From positions 60,043-124,042 of the forward strand of contig JAUWMV010000003.1 in NCBI GenBank assembly GCA_030613005.1: a stretch of 64,000 nt of DNA. Direction: 5' to 3'. A program made the translations under genes and the position numbers. The first letter of the stretch is position 1. Every line of letters starts with the position of its first letter. Below the pieces are notes generated by a model, which saw only the letters and a program-made list of their open reading frames with translations, made no database searches and was not told the DNA's origin. Below are positions 28,490 to 35,083 of this stretch, in pieces. This DNA is from a bacterium. Its GTDB lineage: Bacteria; UBP14; UBA6098; B30-G16.

Positions 28490-28906
28490 ATGGACGTTAA
28501 AGGATATGATCATAGAGAAGAACTACATTATCATTCAGAATTTACGTGGATTAAAGTTGAAGATGGAATAGCTATAGTGGGATTAAACGATTTCTACTGT
28601 AAGCTCGCTGGCGAGATCTCTTATATAGATATGCCATCCGAAGGAGACGATGTTAGCAAGGACGAGCGTATTGGAACAGTGGAAACAGGGAAATGGGTCG
28701 GTAAACTTATTGCTCCAGTAACTGGTGAAATTACTGAGATTAATGAGGATGTGGACGATGATCCAGCAATTGTAAATGAGGACCCATATGAAAACTGGAT
28801 TATGAAGATTAAAATGGAGAATCCAGATGAAATAGAAGAGCTTATGTTCGGTGATAAAGCGGTTGAGTGGCTTGAAGTGGAAATTGAAAAGCATAAGCAG
28901 GATTAA
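28490..28906 (+). CDS. glycine cleavage H-protein-like lipoyl carrier
   Basis: A 138-residue biotinyl/lipoyl-domain protein. It matches the H-protein fold (TWIKVEDGIAIVGLNDFY, then GEISYIDMPSEGDDV) and carries the lipoyl-lysine hairpin as ETGKW with Lys68, where true GcvH has ESVKA. The end IVNEDPYENWIMKIKM is also H-like. No gcvT, gcvP or lipoate ligase gene lies in the window. The next gene, 26 bases downstream, codes for a BFD-type 2Fe-2S protein. Such orphan H-like carriers serve in other redox systems (for example the sulfur-oxidising Hdr-like complex), so I would not call it gcvH outright. A GGGGGAG site precedes the ATG. Confidence 0.8.
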   Translation: MDVKGYDHREELHYHSEFTWIKVEDGIAIVGLNDFYCKLAGEISYIDMPSEGDDVSKDERIGTVETGKWVGKLIAPVTGEITEINEDVDDDPAIVNEDPYENWIMKIKMENPDEIEELMFGDKAVEWLEVEIEKHKQD

Positions 28907-28932
28907 TAAATTTATAATGCTGTGGGAGATTT

Positions 28933-29217
28933 GTGTTTCCGGATCCAAAAGATGTAATTATCTGTCGATGTGAGGACATAACTCGATCCGAGTTAAGAGA
29001 AGCTATAGAGAAAGGTTACACTGAATTCGAAGAATTGAAACGTTATCTTCGTGTTGGAATGGGTCCTTGTCAGGGCAGAACATGCATCCCTCTTGTTCGA
29101 GCGGAGCTTGCGAGATATCTTAACTCGAAATTGGAGGATGTGCTCATACCAACGACAAGACCACCGCTTGTTAATATGTTATTTGGTACGATTGAGGATG
29201 GTAGTGAAGGATAATTC
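28933..29217 (+). CDS. BFD-type [2Fe-2S] ferredoxin-like protein
   Basis: Small protein (93 residues) with the bacterioferritin-associated-ferredoxin/NirB-middle 2Fe-2S fold. Cys11 and Cys13 (ICRCEDI), Cys46 and Cys51 (GPCQGRTC) make the cluster motif. Start is GTG at 28933 behind GGGAG. Domains like this form the electron-transfer part of amino-acid dehydrogenases (HcnA, sarcosine or proline dehydrogenases), nitrite reductases and opine oxidases; here it is stand-alone and directly follows the lipoyl H-like carrier. A flavoprotein partner is not nearby. Confidence 0.82.
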
Positions 29218-29284
29218 AAATAGATTTATAGAAATTAATTGTAAGGTTTGCGGAAATAACAATTTTTCTATCAAATTTGTTTAA
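29204..29284 (+). pseudogene. possible relic of a zinc-ribbon protein N-terminus
   Basis: A 26-codon frame starts with GTG inside the end of the BFD gene and reads VKDNSNRFIEINCKVCGNN then FSIKFV before a stop. The CKVCGNNNF block resembles the N-terminal zinc ribbon found in some SAM methyltransferases. Nothing downstream in any frame continues it clearly. This is a weak call: it may be chance. Confidence 0.2.
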
Positions 29285-29538
29285 TGAAATTTTCCCGTAC
29301 TTTGTGGGATTTCTTATGTGATTGTTAAATCGAATTAACCTCGATGGTTCTTGCGAAAATAATTAAAAGAGAAAGTTGGAATTTCCAATTGAAATCTTCA
29401 GATTGTATAAAATACAGCGATTTGTAATAAAATTTTGAAAATAATTGAATCCATTTAAATTGTACTTATGCATATCCCTCACTTGACATAAGTGTTTCTA
29501 ATAATTAGGTTTGGTTTGAGTATTTTGGAGGTTGGATT
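29219..29538. other. intergenic region holding the promoter of the TPR/DUF3857 unit
   Basis: Apart from the short possible relic at its start, no gene is supported. The right end holds a promoter-like pair described separately and the GGAGG ribosome site at 29527-29531. The middle is AT-rich without clear structure. Confidence 0.4.
29483..29513 (+). promoter_or_regulatory. candidate Bacteroidota-style promoter
   Basis: TTGACA at 29483-29488 (TTG as a -33-like element), 20 bases, then TAGGTTTG at 29506-29513, an exact match to the TAnnTTTG -7 element known from Bacteroides. It lies about 25 bases ahead of the ATT start at 29539. Alternatively a sigma-70 type site using TTGACA and an AT-rich -10 could be read. 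One match in AT-rich DNA is weak evidence. Confidence 0.4.
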
Positions 29539-30279
29539 ATTAAACTGAAATTTTGGTGTATATTCCTACTGATTATTTCGATTGTTATCGCAGCATCGAT
29601 CAAGGAAAAAATTAGAGCAGGGGATCATTTTTTAAGAAGAGGTGAATATAGGGATGCTTTAAAGAATTACCTTGCAGCAGAATCGCAGAATCCCGAATCA
29701 CCCGAAATACTGTGGCGTATAGGCGCAGCGTTAAACCGAATTGCTCCTGAGATTTCGGACAATAAAGCTATTCTAGATACATTCAAAATTGCAAACGATT
29801 ATATTACACGTTCGCTAAGATCTGAGCTTAACGATCCATCTTCTCATGTTGAACTTGCATGGAATTTGGCTTTTTTGTCCATATGCACCGGCAACTGGAG
29901 CGAATTTTCTATGTTGAGAAGGATTAAAGAAGAACTAGATTATACTTTATCGCTGGACAGAGACAATGCAAATGCTAATTTTATATATGGGTTATGGCAT
30001 AGAAATGTTTCGCAGATATCCATTCTAAAGCGCAAACCTGAAGGATTAAGCGATGCAAACCTTGAAAAGGCTTTGCAGCATTTTAAAAGAGCTATTACTC
30101 TCGACGAAGATAATGCTATGTTTGCTTATGAATTTGCAATTCAAAGGATTTATACTGGGGATATTACAGGAGCATTACGAACTTTGAAAATAATTCGAAA
30201 AAAACCTAATACGCCAATCAATAAGGTTTATAAAAAATTAGCTGTGGAGAAAATTTCTGAATTAAAAAATAATCAATAA
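29539..30279 (+). CDS. exported TPR protein with an apparent ATT start codon
   Basis: The coding frame runs from just after a TAG at 29506-29508 to 30279, but contains no ATG, GTG or TTG before codon 100. GGAGG at 29527-29531 is seven bases ahead of ATT at 29539, which would give a 246-residue protein starting (M)KLKFWCIFLLIISIVIAAS, a textbook signal peptide with MKxK opening. ATT at 29536 and CTG at 29545 are alternatives. The mature part has TPR-like helices (HFLRRGEYRDALKNYLAAE; LEKALQHFKRAITLDEDNA). It ends 14 bases before the DUF3857 gene and is likely its partner. A sequencing error in ATG cannot be excluded. Confidence 0.75.
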   Translation: MKLKFWCIFLLIISIVIAASIKEKIRAGDHFLRRGEYRDALKNYLAAESQNPESPEILWRIGAALNRIAPEISDNKAILDTFKIANDYITRSLRSELNDPSSHVELAWNLAFLSICTGNWSEFSMLRRIKEELDYTLSLDRDNANANFIYGLWHRNVSQISILKRKPEGLSDANLEKALQHFKRAITLDEDNAMFAYEFAIQRIYTGDITGALRTLKIIRKKPNTPINKVYKKLAVEKISELKNNQ

Positions 30280-30293
30280 TTTATGGAGGAATC

Positions 30294-32417
30294 ATGAGAA
30301 GAATAATACTCGTTGTCCTAATTGCTTTCGCTATTCTTTTTGGAACTGCATACAGAGATGTACTGTATATGAAGGATGGCGAAGAGATCAGAGGAAATGT
30401 CGAGGAGATTAAAAAGAAAGTAATTATTATCGAAACGCGAGAAGGTGTGAAGAAATTTCCTCGAGAGAATGTAATTAGAATGACCATGACCCACCCCAGA
30501 GAGGGCGACGAATGGGAAACTGTCGATGATATTACAGACCAGATTCTGCTCGACGCTCTCGATAGAAAAGATTATGTTCTAACCAAATTTCCCGAAGCAT
30601 CCCACATAACATTATACTACAAATCTAACTTCGAATTACGATCAGATGGTAAAATTAAAGAAACTATTCGAACTATTAGAGTTATTCTTAGCGAAAGAGG
30701 CAAGCGGGTTAATGCCTTAAAAAGTATTGGTTATTTAAGCACATGGCAGAAAGGTGATATCGATTTTTGCAGAACGATTTCACCTATGGGGCAAATATTT
30801 CATGTTGATGATGCCGCAGTTGAATTTGGCGAACCTTATGGATATTATTCTCAATATAATCAACTCAAAACCGTTCGATTAGCTCCACCGCAGCTTGCTG
30901 TTGGTTCTGTCCTCGATCTTCAATTTCACAGAATCTTTGAGACAACCGATCTTGTTCATCCAATTTTTGAAAGCGTAACTTTTGCATCAGATGAGCCGGT
31001 TTACAATAGAATTGTATCTGTTACAGTTCCAGAAAATACTTTGGGAAATGGTTTCGAATACTTTCAAAACGATCCTACAAACACTGGCCTTTTATATGAC
31101 CTTCCACAGAAAGAGATCCATAATGGACGAATTACATTAACGTGGAAAGTCGACAGTATTTTACCGTATGTAAACGAATATAATGTCGCTCCTCCAATGG
31201 AGTTCAATCCCTCTATCTGGTTCGGATATAAAATCGATCCAAAAGAATTAGCGGTAGCACTTAAAGATTCATTAAAATCATCCTTTGATGGTTCACCTCG
31301 GTTAGATAAATTCGTGGATTCATTATTAACTGGAATCAGCGATCCTCTTAAGAAAGCTCAAAGAATTTATGAGTATTTGAGCTTATCAGTGAGAAATGTA
31401 CCTGTGCGTATCTCAGATAGCCGTTATTTCCCCCGTAAGGTTTCTGAAATATTCACTGATGGGAACGCAAATTCCTTGGACCTATGTGCGTTGGGAGTAT
31501 ATATGTTAAGACGTGTAGGACTTGACGCAGGGATACTGTATCTGTCAAATGAACATAATCAGGTTGCAATAGACAAGATTCCCGTATTAGATGCATTTAC
31601 AAGTCCAGCTATCTATATGATTCTTAGCGACAACGATACAATAATAGGATTTCCGCATTTCAATTACTATCCACTCGATGTAATACCATCATATTTCTCA
31701 AAGGTAAAGGCAGTATGGGTTTCTCCCAATTATGCTAATATCGCAGCTATGCCCAAAGCAGATATTGAACAGTTTGGTAATATAGATACATTCGAAATAG
31801 AGCTTTTCGAAAACGGTGATGGCGAATTAACAATTACAAGAATCTATGGACAGTCGGGATCTAGTGGTATGAGATCGTTTAGAGAAATGCGAAAGGACGT
31901 AATCGATAAGGATTTCGAAACTCGAGCAGGAGATATTCATCCCGGGAGCAAACTCATAAAGTACGAGCTTATCGGTATTGGAGCCCTGGATTCTATCGTA
32001 AAAACAGAATTGCAGGTCGAAGCACCACAGTTGGCACAATCCGCGGGTGGTAAGCTTATGGCATTGCAACTTCCTCAGTTATTATATTCGACTGGATGGG
32101 TTAGTCTACCAGAGAGAAAGACGCCAATGTGGTATGGTGAACCGGCTGTAATGCATAGAGTCTGGAAAATTAAATTACCCGACGCATTCAAGCCGTCATT
32201 CGTACCTGAGAATGTTAGTTCGAAGATCGACTCGGCTTGGTATAACTTAAATTTTACGTATGATAAAGATGAGAATATGATGATTGTTGATGAACAAAAC
32301 TATATAATTGATAAACTAATAATTCCTGAGGAATATTTAGATCTCAGGCAGCATCAGTTTAAAAAAGCTAACGCATCTAAAACTTGGATCATTCTCAATA
32401 GAAAAAAGAAAAGGTAA
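30294..32417 (+). CDS. DUF3857 / transglutaminase-like exported protein
   Basis: A 707-residue exported protein. Signal peptide 1-19 (cut near FGTA), a small SHS2/Sm-like beta segment (DVLYMKDGEEIRGNVEEI) common in FCB exported proteins, a DUF3857 domain (about 100-310) and a transglutaminase-like domain from about 350. At the expected GDCKD catalytic site the line reads GNANSLDL, with Ser in place of the nucleophilic Cys when aligned on the following LRRVGLDA; a Cys lies four residues later. The protease/transglutaminase activity may thus be lost. It shares an operon with the upstream TPR gene and the downstream cyclophilin. A GGAGG site precedes the ATG. Confidence 0.78.
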   Translation: MRRIILVVLIAFAILFGTAYRDVLYMKDGEEIRGNVEEIKKKVIIIETREGVKKFPRENVIRMTMTHPREGDEWETVDDITDQILLDALDRKDYVLTKFPEASHITLYYKSNFELRSDGKIKETIRTIRVILSERGKRVNALKSIGYLSTWQKGDIDFCRTISPMGQIFHVDDAAVEFGEPYGYYSQYNQLKTVRLAPPQLAVGSVLDLQFHRIFETTDLVHPIFESVTFASDEPVYNRIVSVTVPENTLGNGFEYFQNDPTNTGLLYDLPQKEIHNGRITLTWKVDSILPYVNEYNVAPPMEFNPSIWFGYKIDPKELAVALKDSLKSSFDGSPRLDKFVDSLLTGISDPLKKAQRIYEYLSLSVRNVPVRISDSRYFPRKVSEIFTDGNANSLDLCALGVYMLRRVGLDAGILYLSNEHNQVAIDKIPVLDAFTSPAIYMILSDNDTIIGFPHFNYYPLDVIPSYFSKVKAVWVSPNYANIAAMPKADIEQFGNIDTFEIELFENGDGELTITRIYGQSGSSGMRSFREMRKDVIDKDFETRAGDIHPGSKLIKYELIGIGALDSIVKTELQVEAPQLAQSAGGKLMALQLPQLLYSTGWVSLPERKTPMWYGEPAVMHRVWKIKLPDAFKPSFVPENVSSKIDSAWYNLNFTYDKDENMMIVDEQNYIIDKLIIPEEYLDLRQHQFKKANASKTWIILNRKKKR

Positions 32418-32426
32418 GGAGGAATT

Positions 32427-33026
32427 ATGAGACGGTGTTTTATACCTGCATTGCTTCTAACGGTTGTTTTAATCACAACTCTAATCGGAGGATGCAAAGA
32501 AGGAGAAAAGAAAAAGGTGGACACAGGTGAACTTAGTGCAGATGCAAGACCAGTTGTTCTTCTGGTTACCAGTATGGGAAACATTGAGATAGAATTACGA
32601 CCCGATACTGCTCCTAAAACAGTTATGAATTTTCTTAAACTGACTAGAGAAGGATTTTACAATGGGTTAACTTTTCATCGAGTTATTCCAGGATTTATGA
32701 TTCAGGGCGGTGACCCCAAAGGTGACGGAACTGGTGGACCGGGATATACAATTCCCGCCGAGATAAAACTTCCACATAATTTGGGTGCTGTGGCAATGGC
32801 TCGAAAAAGCGATCAAGTTAACCCTCAAAGAGCTTCCTCGGGTAGTCAATTCTACATTGCAGTTAAACCGTTGCCAAACCTCGATAGGGGAGGATATACA
32901 GTTTTCGGATACGTAACAAAAGGTATGGATGTCGCCCAGAAGATCGTTGCAGTTGAAAGAGACCAGAGAGACAAACCGCTTACACCAGTATTAATTAAAG
33001 AAGTGAAAATTATTAAGTCTAAGTAG
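32427..33026 (+). CDS. lipoprotein peptidyl-prolyl isomerase, cyclophilin type
   Basis: Proline cis-trans isomerase on the cell envelope. A lipoprotein signal ends at LIGGC (Cys23), followed by a short charged linker and the cyclophilin core: VTSMGNIEIELRPDTAPKT, GFYNGLTFHRVIPGFMIQGG (catalytic Arg in FHRV), DPKGDGTGGPGYTIPAE, SGSQFYIAVKPLPNLD and YTVFGYVTKGMDVAQKI. Length 199 residues is usual for bacterial members. AAGGAGG precedes the ATG, nine bases after the DUF3857 gene, so it is co-transcribed and may help fold exported proteins. Confidence 0.93.
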   Translation: MRRCFIPALLLTVVLITTLIGGCKEGEKKKVDTGELSADARPVVLLVTSMGNIEIELRPDTAPKTVMNFLKLTREGFYNGLTFHRVIPGFMIQGGDPKGDGTGGPGYTIPAEIKLPHNLGAVAMARKSDQVNPQRASSGSQFYIAVKPLPNLDRGGYTVFGYVTKGMDVAQKIVAVERDQRDKPLTPVLIKEVKIIKSK

Positions 33027-33037
33027 TTGGAGTGCTG

Positions 33038-33493
33038 ATGATTAACGGTGTTGTTATTAAAAAACTTAGAGTTATTCCCGATGAACGTGGAAGACTTATG
33101 GAGATTTTGCGCAACGACGATGAAATTTTCAAGCAATTCGGGCAGGTCTATGTAACGACTACATATCCCGGTGTTGTAAAAGCATGGCATTTTCACAAAG
33201 TCCAATCGGATAATTTTGCATGTGTTAGTGGGATGATTCGTGTTGCACTTTTCGATGCTCGCAAGGATTCCCCAAATTATGGCGAAATAGGTGAGTATTT
33301 TATCGGTGAGCACAATCCTATGTTGATTCATGTTCCACCGGGTGTGTATCACGGTTGGAAAGGAATAGGAGCGAAAGAAGCATTAATTGTCAACATACCT
33401 ACTCATCCGTATATTTATGAGAAACCAGATGAATTTCGTCTCGACCCTTACGAGAATAACATTCCATACAACTGGGAACTGATCGAAGGTTAG
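33038..33493 (+). CDS. cupin sugar epimerase, dTDP-4-dehydrorhamnose 3,5-epimerase-like
   Basis: RmlC-type jelly-roll protein (151 residues). PDERGRLMEILRNDD, VYVTTTYPGVVKAWHFHKVQ (the catalytic His area), ARKDSPNYGEIGEYF and VPPGVYHGWKG are all recognisable. It is shorter than classical RmlC and lacks the long C-terminal part, like the WxcM/FdtA-style or archaeal sugar-epimerase relatives. The start is ATG at 33038 behind GGAG; a GTG two codons earlier lacks spacing. Probably acts on a nucleotide sugar for surface polysaccharide. It ends the rightward run and is convergent with gatC. Confidence 0.85.
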   Translation: MINGVVIKKLRVIPDERGRLMEILRNDDEIFKQFGQVYVTTTYPGVVKAWHFHKVQSDNFACVSGMIRVALFDARKDSPNYGEIGEYFIGEHNPMLIHVPPGVYHGWKGIGAKEALIVNIPTHPYIYEKPDEFRLDPYENNIPYNWELIEG

Positions 33494-33580
33494 GCAAGTA
33501 TAATTCGGATTGAAGTTATCTATTAATTTCTATTGAATAATCTTGGAATTGTGAAAAATTCATCTCGAATGCATAGGTTA

Positions 33581-33853
33581 TTAAATAACCTTTGGAACTG
33601 CGAATAGTCCGTCTCGAACATCAGGTCCGTTTTCCGTGGCGTTATCTAAGGTTTTGCCAGTTACATCCTCACGAAGTATGACCTTTTCCTGTAAGGGAGA
33701 AGTCATAGGTTCTATTTTGTCAGTTGGAAGTTGGTTGACTTTTTCGACAAATTCAATTATCTGATTGAATTGAAGAGTGAATTTTTCAAGTTCTTCACCC
33801 TCGAAATTAAGTTTCGCTAACTTAGCTATATGTTTAACAAGTTCTATGTCCAT
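33581..33853 (-). CDS. gatC: aspartyl/glutamyl-tRNA amidotransferase subunit C
   Basis: Small subunit (90 residues) that bridges GatA and GatB in tRNA-dependent amidation of Glu-tRNA(Gln) or Asp-tRNA(Asn). The start at 33853 gives MDIELVKHIAKLAKLNFEGEE, as in the family; a GTG two codons earlier is the alternative. The C-terminal half has LPTDKIEPMTSPLQEKVILREDV (in parts) and ends NGPDVRDGLFAVPKVI, the canonical end. gatA and gatB are elsewhere. No ribosome site is obvious. Confidence 0.94.
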   Translation of the reverse strand: MDIELVKHIAKLAKLNFEGEELEKFTLQFNQIIEFVEKVNQLPTDKIEPMTSPLQEKVILREDVTGKTLDNATENGPDVRDGLFAVPKVI

Positions 33854-33923
33854 AATCACAAGTTGATAAATTTACTATCGATCTTTTATATAAATATACA
33901 TTTATTTTTTATAAAACTATTTT

Positions 33924-34415
33924 TTATGAAGTGCTATAAAATTTATCTTTATAACGTTTTAAAAGAATCACTTTTGCCTCATCGATAGACTGTGGAGATA
34001 TACTTTCAACTTTAATATTTTGAAAAATCCTTGCGAAACGAGCTTTAGTTAAAGTTTGTTTTAATTGTATAATACTTTCTGTAACAGTCTCTTTTTTTGC
34101 TGTAAGTTCTTCAGTTAATTTTTCCTTATCGGTTAGGTTCTCGGATATAATTATTCTCGATGTACCCATTAACAAATGAAAGGTTGCCAATTGTTCTGCC
34201 ATTGAAGTCGATAGTTCCCATATACTGCGGCTTCGGTAGGCTAAATTGTCTGCATCAGAACCGGTGGAGTTTGCAACAAGTGTGTCGAAAAAATGTAATA
34301 AATCTTGAATACTATTTAGTCGATTAATTTTTGCTGTTTGGATTTTTCTCCAATCGATTCTCAATCCAAGCAAAACTAACAACAGAAGAATTATGACCAA
34401 TCCAGAAACAAGCAT
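33924..34415 (-). CDS. small membrane-anchored protein, unknown function
   Basis: Not recognised. The 163-residue product has one N-terminal hydrophobic helix (residues 2-18) and then a wholly helical, charged region with probable coiled coil (about 95-130, EKLTEELTAKKETVTESIIQ). It starts at ATG with GAGGA eight bases before. It lies between gatC and another small membrane protein on the same strand (70- and 92-base gaps), so the three may form a loose unit. Confidence 0.6.
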   Translation of the reverse strand: MLVSGLVIILLLLVLLGLRIDWRKIQTAKINRLNSIQDLLHFFDTLVANSTGSDADNLAYRSRSIWELSTSMAEQLATFHLLMGTSRIIISENLTDKEKLTEELTAKKETVTESIIQLKQTLTKARFARIFQNIKVESISPQSIDEAKVILLKRYKDKFYSTS

Positions 34416-34507
34416 TTTAGTATTCCTCGAGCGATATTTAGAAACTAAAAATTTATGATATTCGACTCACTCAATAGTATATAAAAAGAATAATTAAGCA
34501 ATTTTAT

Positions 34508-34948
34508 TTATTTCATTAATAATTTATGCAATTCATTCGTCCAACGATCGAGTTCTGAAATCTGCCATGCTGCTGAATCGGTTTGACCGTTTTGGTTAAT
34601 AAAAGTTACCTTTAAAAGGGATCTTAGTTTTGTCTTACCAAGAAACTGAATAGGATTATTTATATATGTAATTCTATTAATGGGTATTTCAATCCCTTTT
34701 TTAGGTAGCCACATTTCGAAAAATAATTTATCCGATGTTAAAGCCAATACTCCATTTCCTCGAATCTGTATATAACCTAAAGATTTCTGTCCGAAAAAAT
34801 TGGCATTTTTTACGATAATGATTGCATCTTGTAATTGATATTTTGCATAGATTTTACTTATCCGAGAATGAATTACATTTCGGAGTATTAATAGGAATGC
34901 AATTACAATCAGACAAAAAGCCCCAGCAAATATTATAATTAGATTCAT
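34508..34948 (-). CDS. single-pass membrane protein with PH/GRAM-like domain
   Basis: Not firmly recognised. A hydrophobic helix (residues 3-23) precedes a cytoplasmic beta-rich domain: NANFFGQKSLGYIQIRGNGVLALTSDKLFFEMW, IPINRITYI and KVTFINQNG, and a final amphipathic helix (SELDRWTNELHKLL). The strand order and the W...L..L end resemble bacterial PH-like/GRAM domains, but this is inference. 146 residues. No clear ribosome site. Confidence 0.55.
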   Translation of the reverse strand: MNLIIIFAGAFCLIVIAFLLILRNVIHSRISKIYAKYQLQDAIIIVKNANFFGQKSLGYIQIRGNGVLALTSDKLFFEMWLPKKGIEIPINRITYINNPIQFLGKTKLRSLLKVTFINQNGQTDSAAWQISELDRWTNELHKLLMK

Positions 34949-35016
34949 TTAAAAGCTTTCTATTATTAATATTTCCTTTTCCACAATCAAAGAATAGTCT
35001 TCCTTAGATATACAAA

Positions 35017-35038
35017 AACGGGGTCCATAGACCCCGTT
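35017..35038 (-). terminator. intrinsic terminator of the 1211-residue secreted protein gene
   Basis: A perfect 9-bp stem, AACGGGGTC / GACCCCGTT, with loop CATA. Read on the minus strand it is followed by TTTTTG, the classical rho-independent arrangement, 46 bases after the stop codon at 35084. Its stem closely resembles the terminator near 63656. Confidence 0.85.
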
Positions 35039-35083
35039 AAGTTATATTTATATGTTAGTCATTAATACGAGCTTACTATATTT

